Source: Corynebacterium kefirresidentii (GTDB lineage: Bacteria > Actinomycetota > Actinomycetes > Mycobacteriales > Mycobacteriaceae). Taken from it: 37,881 nt of DNA. Every line of letters starts with the position of its first letter. The stretch's first letter is position 1. The notes below the pieces were generated by a model. The model saw only the letters and a list, made by a program, of their open reading frames with translations, was not told the DNA's origin and searched no databases. Shown here one piece after another: positions 18,929-26,979 of this stretch. The stretch spans positions 1 to 37,881 of the forward strand of contig NGUZ01000018.1 in the NCBI GenBank assembly GCA_002154655.1, in the 5' to 3' direction. The translations under genes were made by a program, and so were the position numbers.

Positions 18929-19783
18929 ATGACTGTGCCAACCGTAACTTTTAATGATGACCGCGAAATGCCCCAGCTGGGCCTAGGTACCTACAAGCTC
19001 TATGACGAGGAATGCATCCGCGTCATCCGTGAGGCCATCGATTTAGGCTACCGCCACTTCGATACCGCCACGCTATACAAAAACGAAGAGGCGGTAGGCA
19101 CCGCCCTCAAACAAGCGATGGATGCCGGCGACGTCACCCGCGATGAGCTCTTCGTTACTTCCAAGGTCTGGCATTCCCACCACGGTGCGCACAAGGTAGA
19201 AGAGGCATTCCAGCAGTCGCTGAAGGATCTGCAGCTGGATTATCTTGACCTGTATCTCATCCACTGGCCGTGGCCGCAGGGTGGCCTATACAACGAGACC
19301 TTTGAGGCTATCGCTCGCCTGCAGGGCATGGGCCAGATTGCGTCTATCGGCGTGGCCAACTTCTACGAGGACGTGCTCAAGGACTTGATTTCCACCACCG
19401 GTATTTCTCCGGTGCTTAACCAGGTGGAGATTCATCCGGGCTTTACTCAGTCCGGTTTGCGCGCTTTCCATCACGATAATGACATCGTCACCGAGGCATG
19501 GGCCCCGTTGGCACGCGGGGTAGTGCTCAATAACCCAGTGATTGAGCAAGCTGCCGCTGACCACGAGGCCACCGAGGGCCAGGTAGTTCTGTCCTACCTC
19601 ATGTCCAAGGGTATGTCCGTGATTCCGAAGTCCGCGCGCACCGAGCGGCTAAAGGAAAACCTCGCCGCCACCGAGCTGGAGCTTACGGCGGAGGAAGTAT
19701 CCGCTATCGACGCCCTTGAAGGCCAGGAGGGCTTTGGCCGCATGTTTAATGACCCGCGCGAGTTCCCTGGCAACGAGGAATAG
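18929..19783 (+). CDS. Aldo/keto reductase (AKR5-like, 2,5-diketo-gluconate reductase type)
   Basis: The NADPH-dependent reductase is a TIM barrel of 284 aa from ATG 18929 (an in-frame ATG at 18920 is possible). The full catalytic tetrad is visible: D45 in GYRHFDTA, Y50 in TLYKNE, K79 in VTSKVW and H112 in LIHWP. The C-terminal cofactor motif MSVIPKSARTERLKEN is also present. It reduces small aldehydes or ketones such as methylglyoxal or diketogluconate; the natural substrate is unknown. It stands alone between the fkpA repeat and a good terminator. Confidence 0.92.
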   Translation: MTVPTVTFNDDREMPQLGLGTYKLYDEECIRVIREAIDLGYRHFDTATLYKNEEAVGTALKQAMDAGDVTRDELFVTSKVWHSHHGAHKVEEAFQQSLKDLQLDYLDLYLIHWPWPQGGLYNETFEAIARLQGMGQIASIGVANFYEDVLKDLISTTGISPVLNQVEIHPGFTQSGLRAFHHDNDIVTEAWAPLARGVVLNNPVIEQAAADHEATEGQVVLSYLMSKGMSVIPKSARTERLKENLAATELELTAEEVSAIDALEGQEGFGRMFNDPREFPGNEE

Positions 19784-19798
19784 TCTCACCCGCAGTTT

Positions 19799-19823
19799 AA
19801 GCCCCCTCACCGGGGGCTTTTCT
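19799..19823 (+). terminator. Terminator of the aldo/keto reductase gene
   Basis: An 8-bp stem AAGCCCCC/GGGGGCTT (19799-19806/19812-19819) with a 5-nt loop is followed by TTTCTTTT, 16 nt after the stop codon. Confidence 0.88.
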
Positions 19824-20006
19824 TTTGTCAAGCTACTGTTAACAATCTTTACAGGTAGTGAGATTTTCCTTCACCGGGCGTAGTTGGCTAATGGTGTTAT
19901 TCCAGTTCAGTGAGACCTATAGGGTTGAAAGGGTGGGGAGTAGAACGTTTTCTTGGCAGAGTTCACAACCTTGCAGAAAATGTTCGGTAACTTACATATC
20001 AACGTG

Positions 20007-20030
20007 GATAGTGATAAATCCCACACTATC
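20007..20030. promoter_or_regulatory. Inverted repeat in the leader of the DUF485-mctC operon
   Basis: GATAGTG at 20007-20013 and CACTATC at 20024-20030 form a 7-bp inverted repeat with a 10-nt spacer, 43 nt before the DUF485 start. It could be an operator or an RNA stem in a long leader. The 289-nt region before the operon otherwise shows no gene. Confidence 0.35.
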
Positions 20031-20072
20031 TCGTGTGACCTAAGTTCCTCTCACCCAAGGAGACGAAGCTCT

Positions 20073-20420
20073 ATGAGTGACGTAGCTGCAACTCCTGTCT
20101 CGCGCCGCGAACCCACCGGTAGCGAGTTCATCGCGATGCGCGACTCCGCCGAATTCGGCGAGCTGCGCCGTACCTACCGGAGTTTTACTTTTCCCATGAC
20201 CGTGGCCTTCTTTGTGTGGTACGTGGTCTACGTTCTAGCTGCCGTATTTGCCCCTAGCTTTATGGCAATCGAGCTTGGTGGTGGCTGGAATATCGGACTG
20301 GTTTTCGGCCTAGCCCAGTTCCTCACCACCTTCATTATCACGTGGATCTACGTGAAGTACGCCAATAAGAACATCGAGCCTAAGTCGGCCGCCATCCGTG
20401 AAGAGCTGGAGGGCATGTAA
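20073..20420 (+). CDS. mctB: DUF485 membrane protein, partner of the MctC transporter
   Basis: The 115-aa protein starts at ATG 20073 with AAGGAGA 9 nt upstream; the frame is open further upstream without a ribosome site. Two transmembrane helices (about 42-65 and 76-98) and the RRTYRSFTFPMT entry segment are typical of DUF485, the small subunit encoded with acetate/pyruvate symporters. Its TAA overlaps the next ATG by one base (TAATG), so the two are coupled. The name follows C. glutamicum usage as I remember it. Confidence 0.85.
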   Translation: MSDVAATPVSRREPTGSEFIAMRDSAEFGELRRTYRSFTFPMTVAFFVWYVVYVLAAVFAPSFMAIELGGGWNIGLVFGLAQFLTTFIITWIYVKYANKNIEPKSAAIREELEGM

Positions 20421-22063
20421 TGATTACCACCACCCTTGCCGCCGAATCTTCCGCTGGCAATCCCATCTTGAATATCTCCATTTTCGGCATCTTCCTTTTC
20501 ATCACCATGGCGGTGGTGCTGCGCGCCGGAAAGACCACTAAGAAAGCCTCGGACTTTTATACCGGCGGCGGCACCTTCTCTGGCCGACAAAACGGCCTCG
20601 CCATCTCTGGTGACTACCTCTCCGCGGCATCGTTCCTGGGCATCGTTGGCGCTGTGGCGCTCAATGGCTACGACGGCTTTTTGTACTCAGTCGGCTTCTT
20701 TGTTGCCTGGCTGGTAGCACTCATGCTCGTCGCCGAGCCTATGCGTAACGTCGGACGCTTCACCATGGCGGATGTCTTGTCTTTCCGTTTGAAGCAGAAG
20801 CCCGTGCGCGTAGCAGCGTCCATCGCCACCCTCTTTGTCACGCTCTTCTACCTCATCGCACAGATGGCAGGCGCTGGTTCTCTAGTGGCCGTGCTGCTGG
20901 ATATCCACGATTTTAAGTGGCAGGCGGTCGTCGTGGGCGTCGTTGGTGTGCTCATGATTGTCTATGTCCTGGTCGGCGGCATGAAGGGCACCACCTACGT
21001 GCAGATGATTAAGGCCGTGCTGCTGGTAGCCGGCGTGGTCATCATGTGCTTCTTGGTATTCATTGCACTGCGCGGCGGATTTAGCACGCTGTTTAACAAC
21101 GCCATTGATATGCACGCCGCCTCCGAACAGATTAAGGAGAAGGGCTATGAAGCCAAAGACATCATGGCCCCAGGCCTGAAATACGGCGCCACCACCGCCA
21201 CCAAGCTGGATTTCATCTCCCTGGGCATTTCACTGGTGCTTGGTGTGGGCGGTCTGCCGCACGTGTTGATGCGCTTCTACACCGTGCCTACCGCTACTGA
21301 AGCCCGCCGTTCTGTTACCTGGGCGATCGTCATCATCGGCGCCTTCTATCTCATGACCTTGGTCCTGGGGTACGGCGCCGCCGCCTTGGTCGGTCCGGAC
21401 CGCATCCTCGCCGCGCCGGGCGGGGCTAATGCCGCGGCACCACTGCTTGCGCTGGAGATTGGCGGCTCTATCTTCATGGCGGTTATTTCCGCAGTGGCCT
21501 TCGCCACCGTGCTTGCCGTGGTTGCTGGCCTGGCCATTACCGCCTCGGCATCCATCGCCCACGATATTTACCATGCGGTCATCCGCAACGGTAAGTCCAC
21601 CGAGGCCGAGCAGGTTCGCATTTCCCAGGCCACCGTGGTGGTCCTCGGCATCGTCTCCATCTTCCTGGGCATCCTGGCCATGACCCAGAACGTGGCATTT
21701 TTGGTCTCCTTGGCCTTCGCGGTTGCGGCTTCTGCCAACCTGCCGACGATCCTATACTCCCTGTACTGGCGCCGCTTCAATACCGCAGGTGCAGTGGCCT
21801 CCATGTACACCGGCGTGGTGTCCTGCTTGGTGCTCATCTTCTTCTCCCCAGCAGTCTCCGGTTCTGAGACCTCCATGTTCCCGGGCGCGGACTGGGCTAT
21901 ATTCCCGCTTTCCTCGCCGGGCTTGGTATCCATTCCGCTGTCCTTCTTCGTCGGCTGGTTGGTCTCCATCATGACCAAGCCAGACGACTTGGAGGAGCTT
22001 TCTGCAGAAATGGAAGTTCGCTCGCTTACCGGCGTAGGGGTGGAGGCACCCGTCCAGCATTAA
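20420..22063 (+). CDS. mctC: Monocarboxylate (acetate/pyruvate/propionate) symporter MctC
   Basis: The 547-aa sodium:solute symporter family protein has about 13 transmembrane helices. Landmarks are the TGGGTFSGRQNGLAISGDYLSAASFLGIVG motif (substrate/Na site region), MADVLSFRL, and the family signature GVGGLPHVLMRFYTVPTATEARRS. It is closest in form to ActP/MctC and follows a DUF485 gene, as in C. glutamicum mctC. It should import acetate, pyruvate and propionate using an ion gradient. With gltA nearby, the region serves organic-acid entry to the TCA cycle. Confidence 0.92.
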   Translation: MITTTLAAESSAGNPILNISIFGIFLFITMAVVLRAGKTTKKASDFYTGGGTFSGRQNGLAISGDYLSAASFLGIVGAVALNGYDGFLYSVGFFVAWLVALMLVAEPMRNVGRFTMADVLSFRLKQKPVRVAASIATLFVTLFYLIAQMAGAGSLVAVLLDIHDFKWQAVVVGVVGVLMIVYVLVGGMKGTTYVQMIKAVLLVAGVVIMCFLVFIALRGGFSTLFNNAIDMHAASEQIKEKGYEAKDIMAPGLKYGATTATKLDFISLGISLVLGVGGLPHVLMRFYTVPTATEARRSVTWAIVIIGAFYLMTLVLGYGAAALVGPDRILAAPGGANAAAPLLALEIGGSIFMAVISAVAFATVLAVVAGLAITASASIAHDIYHAVIRNGKSTEAEQVRISQATVVVLGIVSIFLGILAMTQNVAFLVSLAFAVAASANLPTILYSLYWRRFNTAGAVASMYTGVVSCLVLIFFSPAVSGSETSMFPGADWAIFPLSSPGLVSIPLSFFVGWLVSIMTKPDDLEELSAEMEVRSLTGVGVEAPVQH

Positions 22064-22102
22064 TTGCCTAGATAGTGCACTCAACCGGTAACATGTATCG
22101 AC

Positions 22103-23149
22103 GTGTTTAGAACGTCGTTGACTCGCAAGGCGGCATCAGCCAAGGCTGGTGCCGCTTTAGCCGTATGTATGCTTGCCCTGACTACTACTGCGTGCAGCAA
22201 CGACGAGCACGAAAGCGGCGCGCTTGCCGACGCCCCCTCGGGCGCAACAGACACCAACCGCGACGTCCCACCAGAAATCAATGAGTTTCTAGAAGGCGAT
22301 GAGGGGCGCTCCGTTACCTATATTCGCCTGCATGACGGCATGCATATGGGTTCTGCCTCGGAGCACGAGGCTCGCCCGGCGCTCAGCCTCATCAAACTCT
22401 ATATCGCCACCTACGTCATGGAAAAGGGCGAGTACGAAGATAAGTATGAGGCGCTGGATATGATCGCTAGCTCCTCCGATAAGTCCGCCGAGGACCTTTT
22501 TGAAAAGTACCCAGAGTCCATCGACACCATTGCCGATGAATTCAAGTTGGAATCTACCAAAGCCGGCGAGAAATGGGGTTACTCGCAGACCTCTACGTAT
22601 GACGTTGCCAGCTTCATTTCGCAGCTCATCGAGCGCGATGAAACCCACCCAGTGCTCGTAGCTATGGCACATGCCGATCCCATCTCTGAGGATGGCTACC
22701 GCCAGGACTATGGCACCGCCAAGCTCTCTAACGTGGTGGGCAGCAAGTGGGGCTGGTCCAATGATAAGTCCATCAACTCTTCCGTCTCCTTTGGTGAGAA
22801 CTTCGTAGCCGCTGCCTCAATCAATGGCTCGTCCGATGAGCTTACTGATTACGTAAAAGATGAGGTCACCGGAAAGAGCCTGGGCAAGGCTACCGAGCGT
22901 TTCCTCAAGTACAAAGACGGCGAGGACGTGCCGCCGATTGAAACCACTACCTCGGAGACCTCCACGACGTCGTCTAGCAAGAAGGATAAGGACGAAAAAC
23001 CCGGCACAGGGAAGAAGGATAAATCCGCGTCGAAGGAACCTACCAGCGAATCCACTACGTCCGAAAAGAAGGATAAAGGCAGCTCCGATAAGAAGTCCGC
23101 AGATAAAAAGAAAGGCTCAGAGAAAACCTCCGAGCCCTCTAAAAAGTAG
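22103..23149 (+). CDS. Serine-hydrolase-like lipoprotein with SxxK motif
   Basis: The 348-aa protein starts at GTG with an exported lipoprotein signal (Cys31 after TTTA). The domain at about 55-270 resembles a beta-lactamase/PBP-like hydrolase: SLIK at 95-98 is the SxxK nucleophile motif and YSQTS could stand for the second motif. The third, KTG, is replaced by a poorly matching SKWGWS. The enzyme may therefore be inactive or act on an unusual wall substrate. The last 80 residues are a Lys/Ser/Thr/Glu low-complexity tail. It ends 2 nt from the convergent DUF1906 gene; a weak GGCTC/GAGCC stem lies in its final codons. Confidence 0.7.
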   Translation: MFRTSLTRKAASAKAGAALAVCMLALTTTACSNDEHESGALADAPSGATDTNRDVPPEINEFLEGDEGRSVTYIRLHDGMHMGSASEHEARPALSLIKLYIATYVMEKGEYEDKYEALDMIASSSDKSAEDLFEKYPESIDTIADEFKLESTKAGEKWGYSQTSTYDVASFISQLIERDETHPVLVAMAHADPISEDGYRQDYGTAKLSNVVGSKWGWSNDKSINSSVSFGENFVAAASINGSSDELTDYVKDEVTGKSLGKATERFLKYKDGEDVPPIETTTSETSTTSSSKKDKDEKPGTGKKDKSASKEPTSESTTSEKKDKGSSDKKSADKKKGSEKTSEPSKK

Positions 23150-23151
23150 TA

Positions 23152-24144
23152 CTACCGCGCCTTAGCAACCGTTTCTGCAACGATCTTCGCTAGCTGGCTA
23201 ATTTGATCGTTGCTCAAGGTTTTGCCATTGAAAATTACGCCATCCGCAGTTACCTGCGGTAGCTCCGGCAGCTCCGGGTGCTTGCTCTGTAGCTGCGAGC
23301 TCAGCTGATTTACCAGGTCGGACGAGCCATTGCTCGGGGCCGTGGTCTGCGGCTGAGTCTTTGGCTGTGGTTTCTTGGTGGTTGGCTTCTTTGCCGGTGC
23401 GGGTGCCGCGGACTTGCCTGGTGTCCATTGGCCCCAGTCATCAGCGTAGACCTCGTTAACGTCTACGATGACGCCGCCGATGGTCTGCTGCTTGCCGTGC
23501 GGCAGCTGGTGAATAGTCGTGCGCGGGTGAATCTTGCCATTAGAGCCCCAGTCATGCATCCAGAAGTACTTGCCGATGCCATCCTGGATTGCCCACTCGA
23601 TGGTGTTGTAATTGCCGTAGACACCTGTCTGGTAGCCGGCCAGCTCCAGCGTCTTGGAAAACGCCTGCAGGTATGGGCGGATTTGGCGGGTGTACTGCTC
23701 GCGGGTGGGGTTATCGTCGATAGCAATGTAAATCGGGCGGTTGGTTGGGCCGCCTGCCTTCTTGTGTAGTGCAATCGCCTTCGGTGCGTGAATTGCAGCA
23801 CCTGCTGCGCCCTGTTTCCAATCCGCGGTCTCCGCGCGGCCAAATTGGTAAACGGATGCGGTAGGCAGGCCTGCTGCCGCATTGGCCTTGGTCTCTTTCA
23901 AGGTCACCGGCTTGCCGGCCATCCACGCTGCGCCGGGGCGTTTGTCGGAGACATACCGGATTGCACCCATATGGCCGGCCTTCTTAATCGCCTGTGGGGA
24001 AGGGACACCGGCAGAATAATCGATGATGGTGCCGCGCACCGGTCCGAGCGCCGCCGCATGGGGAGCGGCAGCACCGATGGCGCCTGCGGTCAGGGCGAGA
24101 GCGCCGACCTTAAAGAGGCCGCGACGGGAGAAAGTTGGTGACAT
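23152..24144 (-). CDS. Tat-exported DUF1906 (Rv2525c-like glycoside-hydrolase-like) protein
   Basis: The 330-aa protein has a twin-arginine signal (SRRGLFKVG, then a hydrophobic stretch to about residue 32). The domain at about 36-240 starts GTIIDYSAGVPSPQAIKKAG and contains IRYVSDKRPG, KPIYIAIDDNPT-like and TGVYGNYNTI segments, fitting DUF1906/Rv2525c, a TIM-barrel glycoside-hydrolase-like fold. In M. tuberculosis Rv2525c is a Tat substrate linked to the cell wall. A Pro/Thr/Lys linker leads to a C-terminal helical segment. CAGGAG precedes the ATG. Its location suggests cell-envelope function together with the convergent lipoprotein. Confidence 0.88.
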   Translation of the reverse strand: MSPTFSRRGLFKVGALALTAGAIGAAAPHAAALGPVRGTIIDYSAGVPSPQAIKKAGHMGAIRYVSDKRPGAAWMAGKPVTLKETKANAAAGLPTASVYQFGRAETADWKQGAAGAAIHAPKAIALHKKAGGPTNRPIYIAIDDNPTREQYTRQIRPYLQAFSKTLELAGYQTGVYGNYNTIEWAIQDGIGKYFWMHDWGSNGKIHPRTTIHQLPHGKQQTIGGVIVDVNEVYADDWGQWTPGKSAAPAPAKKPTTKKPQPKTQPQTTAPSNGSSDLVNQLSSQLQSKHPELPELPQVTADGVIFNGKTLSNDQISQLAKIVAETVAKAR

Positions 24145-24257
24145 GTTGAGCTCCTGCAGTAATCACATTTGTCACAGTGGTTAACAATTGCACCATAGCG
24201 GGAGGTCTAGCGCCCTAGCCGGAACGCAACCGCATGTCGCACTTTTACTTCGTAGCG

Positions 24258-24686
24258 CTATTCCGAGTCGTTGCTAAACGTCACTCGTGTGGGATTCTCA
24301 ACCGTGCGCGATACCGTGCAGTCCTTCTCATGGGAGATGCGAATCAGATTGTCCACCAGCTTGCGTGCTTGGTTACCCTCGGGCGTATCAGGGAACGATA
24401 GATCGAACCCCACGCGAACCTCCGACAGACGCGATGCTCCATCTTCGTTTACGCGATCACCTTCCACATGCACATCAAAAGATTCTGGCTCCGCGCGCCG
24501 GGACGTCACAACGTCCACATCCACCGCGGAGCACCCCGCGACAGCAGCTAGCAGGAGTTCAACAGGGGAGAAGAGCCCCTCGCCACTGCCAAACTCAATG
24601 CTGGCTCCGGCGGAATTGGTAGCTCGGTATTGGGCGGTGTCGAGGCGGGTGAGGTCTACGGCGTAGTGCTTTATTACTTCAGACAT
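24258..24686 (-). CDS. OsmC/Ohr-family protein
   Basis: The 142-aa protein carries the two conserved cysteines of the family: Cys52 in VAGCSAVD and Cys123 in EKDCTVSRT. The order of beta-rich N-terminus, LLLAAVAGCS helix and C-terminal sheet is typical. Members reduce organic hydroperoxides with thiols; the YhfA/OsmC subgroup fits better than Ohr. It stands alone and divergent from the DJ-1-like gene, with 112 nt of unremarkable sequence behind it. Confidence 0.88.
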   Translation of the reverse strand: MSEVIKHYAVDLTRLDTAQYRATNSAGASIEFGSGEGLFSPVELLLAAVAGCSAVDVDVVTSRRAEPESFDVHVEGDRVNEDGASRLSEVRVGFDLSFPDTPEGNQARKLVDNLIRISHEKDCTVSRTVENPTRVTFSNDSE

Positions 24687-24762
24687 GTGGCCAGTTTAAG
24701 GCGAGGAAGCAGGTCGTTCGAGTGCCTAATATTTATTGGAAATCCTGCGTATTGTGAATTCC

Positions 24763-25392
24763 ATGAAGATCATTGCTATTTACGCAACGGAAACCATGTC
24801 TGATTGGGAGTATGCCTACCTCACAACCCAGGTGGCTGAAGCTGAGGCCCAAGTACCGGATCGCTTCAAGGTTTTGTTTGTTGGCGAATCTCTAGAAGCC
24901 GTTCGCTCCAAGGGCGGAATCGAGGTGGTTCCGGTCCTGACCTTGCAGGACATCCAGAATAGGACTGATATTGCTGCCTTCGTGGTGCCAGGAGCAGATA
25001 CATACTTTGACGGGCACGAACAGCTGTTGGAGACGGTTAATGTCTTAAAAGAGAATGAAGTGCTCTTGGCAGCAATCTGTGGTGGAACTTTGGCCCTTGC
25101 TCGTGCTGGGGTGCTTGACCACTGCCAACACACTTCAAATGCGCAAGGCTTCCTTGCCTCAGTGAACTACGCCAACACCCAGGGCTACAAAGAAGACGAT
25201 GTGGTCTTTGATGGTGGAGTGATAACAGCATCAGGCTTGGCTCCAGTGTCTTTCACCGCGGCGGTATTGCGCGCGGCGGGCGTTTACCCAGATGATGTCG
25301 TGGACGCTTGGATTCAATTGCATGAGCAAAGAACTGAAGCAGCCTTCGTTGAACATATGAACAAGGTTCAGGCGTGGGCCTCTTCGCACTAG
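24763..25392 (+). CDS. DJ-1/PfpI-family protein
   Basis: The 209-aa protein starts at ATG 24763; an in-frame TTG at 24736 is less likely. It has the flavodoxin-like fold with nucleophile Cys106 in LLAAICGGTLALA, the acidic residue region near WEYAY and the LDHCQHTSN segment, as in the glutamine-amidotransferase-like/YdeA-type DJ-1 group. Such proteins act as thiol- or aldehyde-protective enzymes, though the activity here is unknown. With OsmC next door it suggests a small stress-protection pair, divergently arranged. No clear terminator follows. Confidence 0.87.
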   Translation: MKIIAIYATETMSDWEYAYLTTQVAEAEAQVPDRFKVLFVGESLEAVRSKGGIEVVPVLTLQDIQNRTDIAAFVVPGADTYFDGHEQLLETVNVLKENEVLLAAICGGTLALARAGVLDHCQHTSNAQGFLASVNYANTQGYKEDDVVFDGGVITASGLAPVSFTAAVLRAAGVYPDDVVDAWIQLHEQRTEAAFVEHMNKVQAWASSH

Positions 25393-25509
25393 CTTGAGTT
25401 GCCCGAAACTACTTCAACGATTCGGGTTCTTACTGAGATAAAAGGTCTGGCATTCAGTGCTTTTATTTTCCGGGGCGGGTCTATGAACATCAAGCAACCG
25501 GATCTAATA

Positions 25510-25527
25510 GTCAACCAACTGGTTGAC
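25510..25527. promoter_or_regulatory. Perfect 18-bp operator-like palindrome ahead of DUF2871
   Basis: GTCAACCA and TGGTTGAC (8-bp arms, 2-bp spacer) form a perfect palindrome of the kind bound by TetR or MarR dimers. It lies 117 nt before the DUF2871 start, and no regulator gene is adjacent. Confidence 0.5.
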
Positions 25528-25539
25528 CGCAGCTTCAAC

Positions 25540-25565
25540 CGTCCCCGTGATTCAAAACGGGGACG
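25540..25565. other. 9-bp perfect hairpin in the DUF2871 leader
   Basis: CGTCCCCGT (25540-25548) pairs with ACGGGGACG (25557-25565) over 9 bp with an 8-nt loop and no following T-run. Between the palindrome at 25510 and the DUF2871 start, it may be an RNA element or a second protein site. Confidence 0.45.
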
Positions 25566-25643
25566 AGTGTAGAAAGATAAGTCCTTAGCGTATTTGATTC
25601 ATTGCTAATCCGGCCGTGGCAGCGGTTGGGAAGGAGAATGACC

Positions 25644-26087
25644 ATGAAAGCTCTGTATTGGGCATCGATCTTCTATCTCGTGTTGGGCTTGGGCGCTGGG
25701 GTGTTCTACCGCGAATTTACGCGTGCCAATGATTTCCCCGAGGGTGAGTTCACTCAGTTGAGCGTGGCGCATACTCACTTGCTGGCGCTCGGTTTCATGA
25801 TGAGCCTTATCTTCTTGGTATTGGAGAAGGTCTTTGGTCTGTCGCGCAGTCGCGGTCAGTTCAATGCGTTCTTCTGGCTCTATAACGTCGGCGTGGTCGT
25901 CACCGTCGGCGTCATGATCTGGCACGGTTGCCTGACTGTCCTGGGTGAGGAGTCCTCTGCAATGATCTCCGGTATTGCTGGCCTCGGTCATATCCTCATC
26001 ACCGTGGGCCTAATCGCATTCATCGCAGCGCTTGGTAATGCCATCGGTGAGTCCCAAGAAGCTAAGTCCCAGGCAGTAGGTGAATAA
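25644..26087 (+). CDS. DUF2871 integral membrane protein
   Basis: The 147-aa protein starts at ATG 25644 (AAGGAG at 25631-25636; a second in-frame ATG at 25638 is too close). Four transmembrane helices are evident at about 5-22, 40-60, 75-95 and 110-133, with conserved histidines in HTHLLALGF and WHG. This fits DUF2871, a family of unknown function whose His pattern suggests haem or metal contact, similar to small oxidase-like membrane proteins. Upstream palindrome and hairpin point to regulated expression. Confidence 0.8.
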   Translation: MKALYWASIFYLVLGLGAGVFYREFTRANDFPEGEFTQLSVAHTHLLALGFMMSLIFLVLEKVFGLSRSRGQFNAFFWLYNVGVVVTVGVMIWHGCLTVLGEESSAMISGIAGLGHILITVGLIAFIAALGNAIGESQEAKSQAVGE

Positions 26088-26089
26088 CA

Positions 26090-26218
26090 ATGAGTGAGAC
26101 TGTCTCAAAGCGCCACAACGTCGGCTCTGCGAGATGGGAGCTCGCCAAAACAAATGACCCTCATGGTCCCTACATAGTATTTTTAAGGGAATTGCTCGGT
26201 CACAAGGAATTCTGGTAG
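26090..26218 (+). CDS. Possible 42-aa ORF or gene remnant
   Basis: This short ORF begins 2 nt after the DUF2871 stop and encodes a hydrophilic 42-residue peptide ending GHKEFW. No ribosome site is obvious, but coupling to the upstream stop is possible. I do not recognise it; it may be a genuine small partner or a leftover from a deletion (see the next ORF). Confidence 0.25.
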   Translation: MSETVSKRHNVGSARWELAKTNDPHGPYIVFLRELLGHKEFW

Positions 26219-26230
26219 TTGAGGCGAAAA

Positions 26231-26275
26231 ATGAACTTTCTTGGTTTGCTTGGCGTGGTTGTCATCGCAGATTAG
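26231..26275 (+). pseudogene. Likely N-terminal remnant of a membrane protein
   Basis: A GAGGCG-preceded ATG opens 14 codons of strongly hydrophobic sequence (MNFLGLLGVVVIAD) that look like the first transmembrane helix of a transporter. The frame ends at the stop of the convergent peptidase E gene, suggesting the rest was deleted. Confidence 0.3.
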
Positions 26276-26865
26276 ATGAGAATGGATTTTTCATCTTCCA
26301 TAAAGAGGGCTTGACCATCTCTCAAAAGCAGCAGGTTCCATTCTCGGCCGTAGGTCTCGACAGTCTTACTGATGACCTCTATTGAATAGGGTCCAGTGGT
26401 TCCCTGTGCATGAGGAACAATGACATGAGGAGTTAAGTTTAGCCCTGTGTAGTCGGTGAGCTGCGGTGCAGTTTTGGAATCGTCCATGATTGATGCAGGC
26501 TCAATTGATGGGCCGGCAACAACTGCTCCTGCAGAACTTCCAGCATAAAGCTTGCCCTGCTTTACTGCCTCAGTCAGTACACGGTCGGCACCCGTTTTCT
26601 TCAGTACGTCAAGTAGGTGGAACACGTCGCCGCTTGCGACATAAATGCAGTTGGCTGATGCAATTTCATTTTGAAGATCGATTGATTTTGATTGCGATAG
26701 GGTGAGAGGGACTAAGGTTTCTGCTGCCTCTCCAATTGCCTTCAGTTCTGCCTGTGCAAATGGTGCCCTGCGCATCTCTGAAGCGGCATCATCGATATAT
26801 AGCACTCGTCCCGAAACGTAGTCGCCGATGTCTGGGTGCAGGAATGAAGCGAGAAGAAGTTTCAT
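26272..26865 (-). CDS. Peptidase E-like (S51) class I amidotransferase-fold protein
   Basis: The 197-aa protein resembles aspartyl dipeptidase/cyanophycinase-type S51 enzymes: the start MKLLLASFLH, YIDDAASE and YVASGDVFHLL precede the nucleophile elbow GSSAGAVVAGP with Ser111, and LTPHVIVPHAQG supplies a His. It may cleave Asp-X dipeptides in the cytoplasm. The C-terminus (GQALFMEDEKSILI) is complete. Its base composition is less G+C-rich than the core genes, consistent with acquisition. An IS481-end copy lies about 45 nt upstream of its start. Confidence 0.85.
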   Translation of the reverse strand: MKLLLASFLHPDIGDYVSGRVLYIDDAASEMRRAPFAQAELKAIGEAAETLVPLTLSQSKSIDLQNEIASANCIYVASGDVFHLLDVLKKTGADRVLTEAVKQGKLYAGSSAGAVVAGPSIEPASIMDDSKTAPQLTDYTGLNLTPHVIVPHAQGTTGPYSIEVISKTVETYGREWNLLLLRDGQALFMEDEKSILI

Positions 26866-26909
26866 GGGCCTAGATTACGAAATTCTTGCCACTCCGACCA
26901 TTCGAAGAG

Positions 26910-26955
26910 CAAAAGTCTCAAGACACCAACCGGAACGATGTCTCGAGACTTCACA
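26910..26955. repeat. Solo IS481-type end (third copy)
   Basis: The right arm GTCTCGAGACTTCACA (26940-26955) and preceding CCGGAACGAT are identical to the elements at 30290-30336 and 30928-30967. The left arm is degenerate (GTCTCAAGAC). No transposase is attached and the right flank differs from the tRNA copies. Confidence 0.8.
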
Positions 26956-26979
26956 GTTTGACCGACGAGGGGGATTCCG

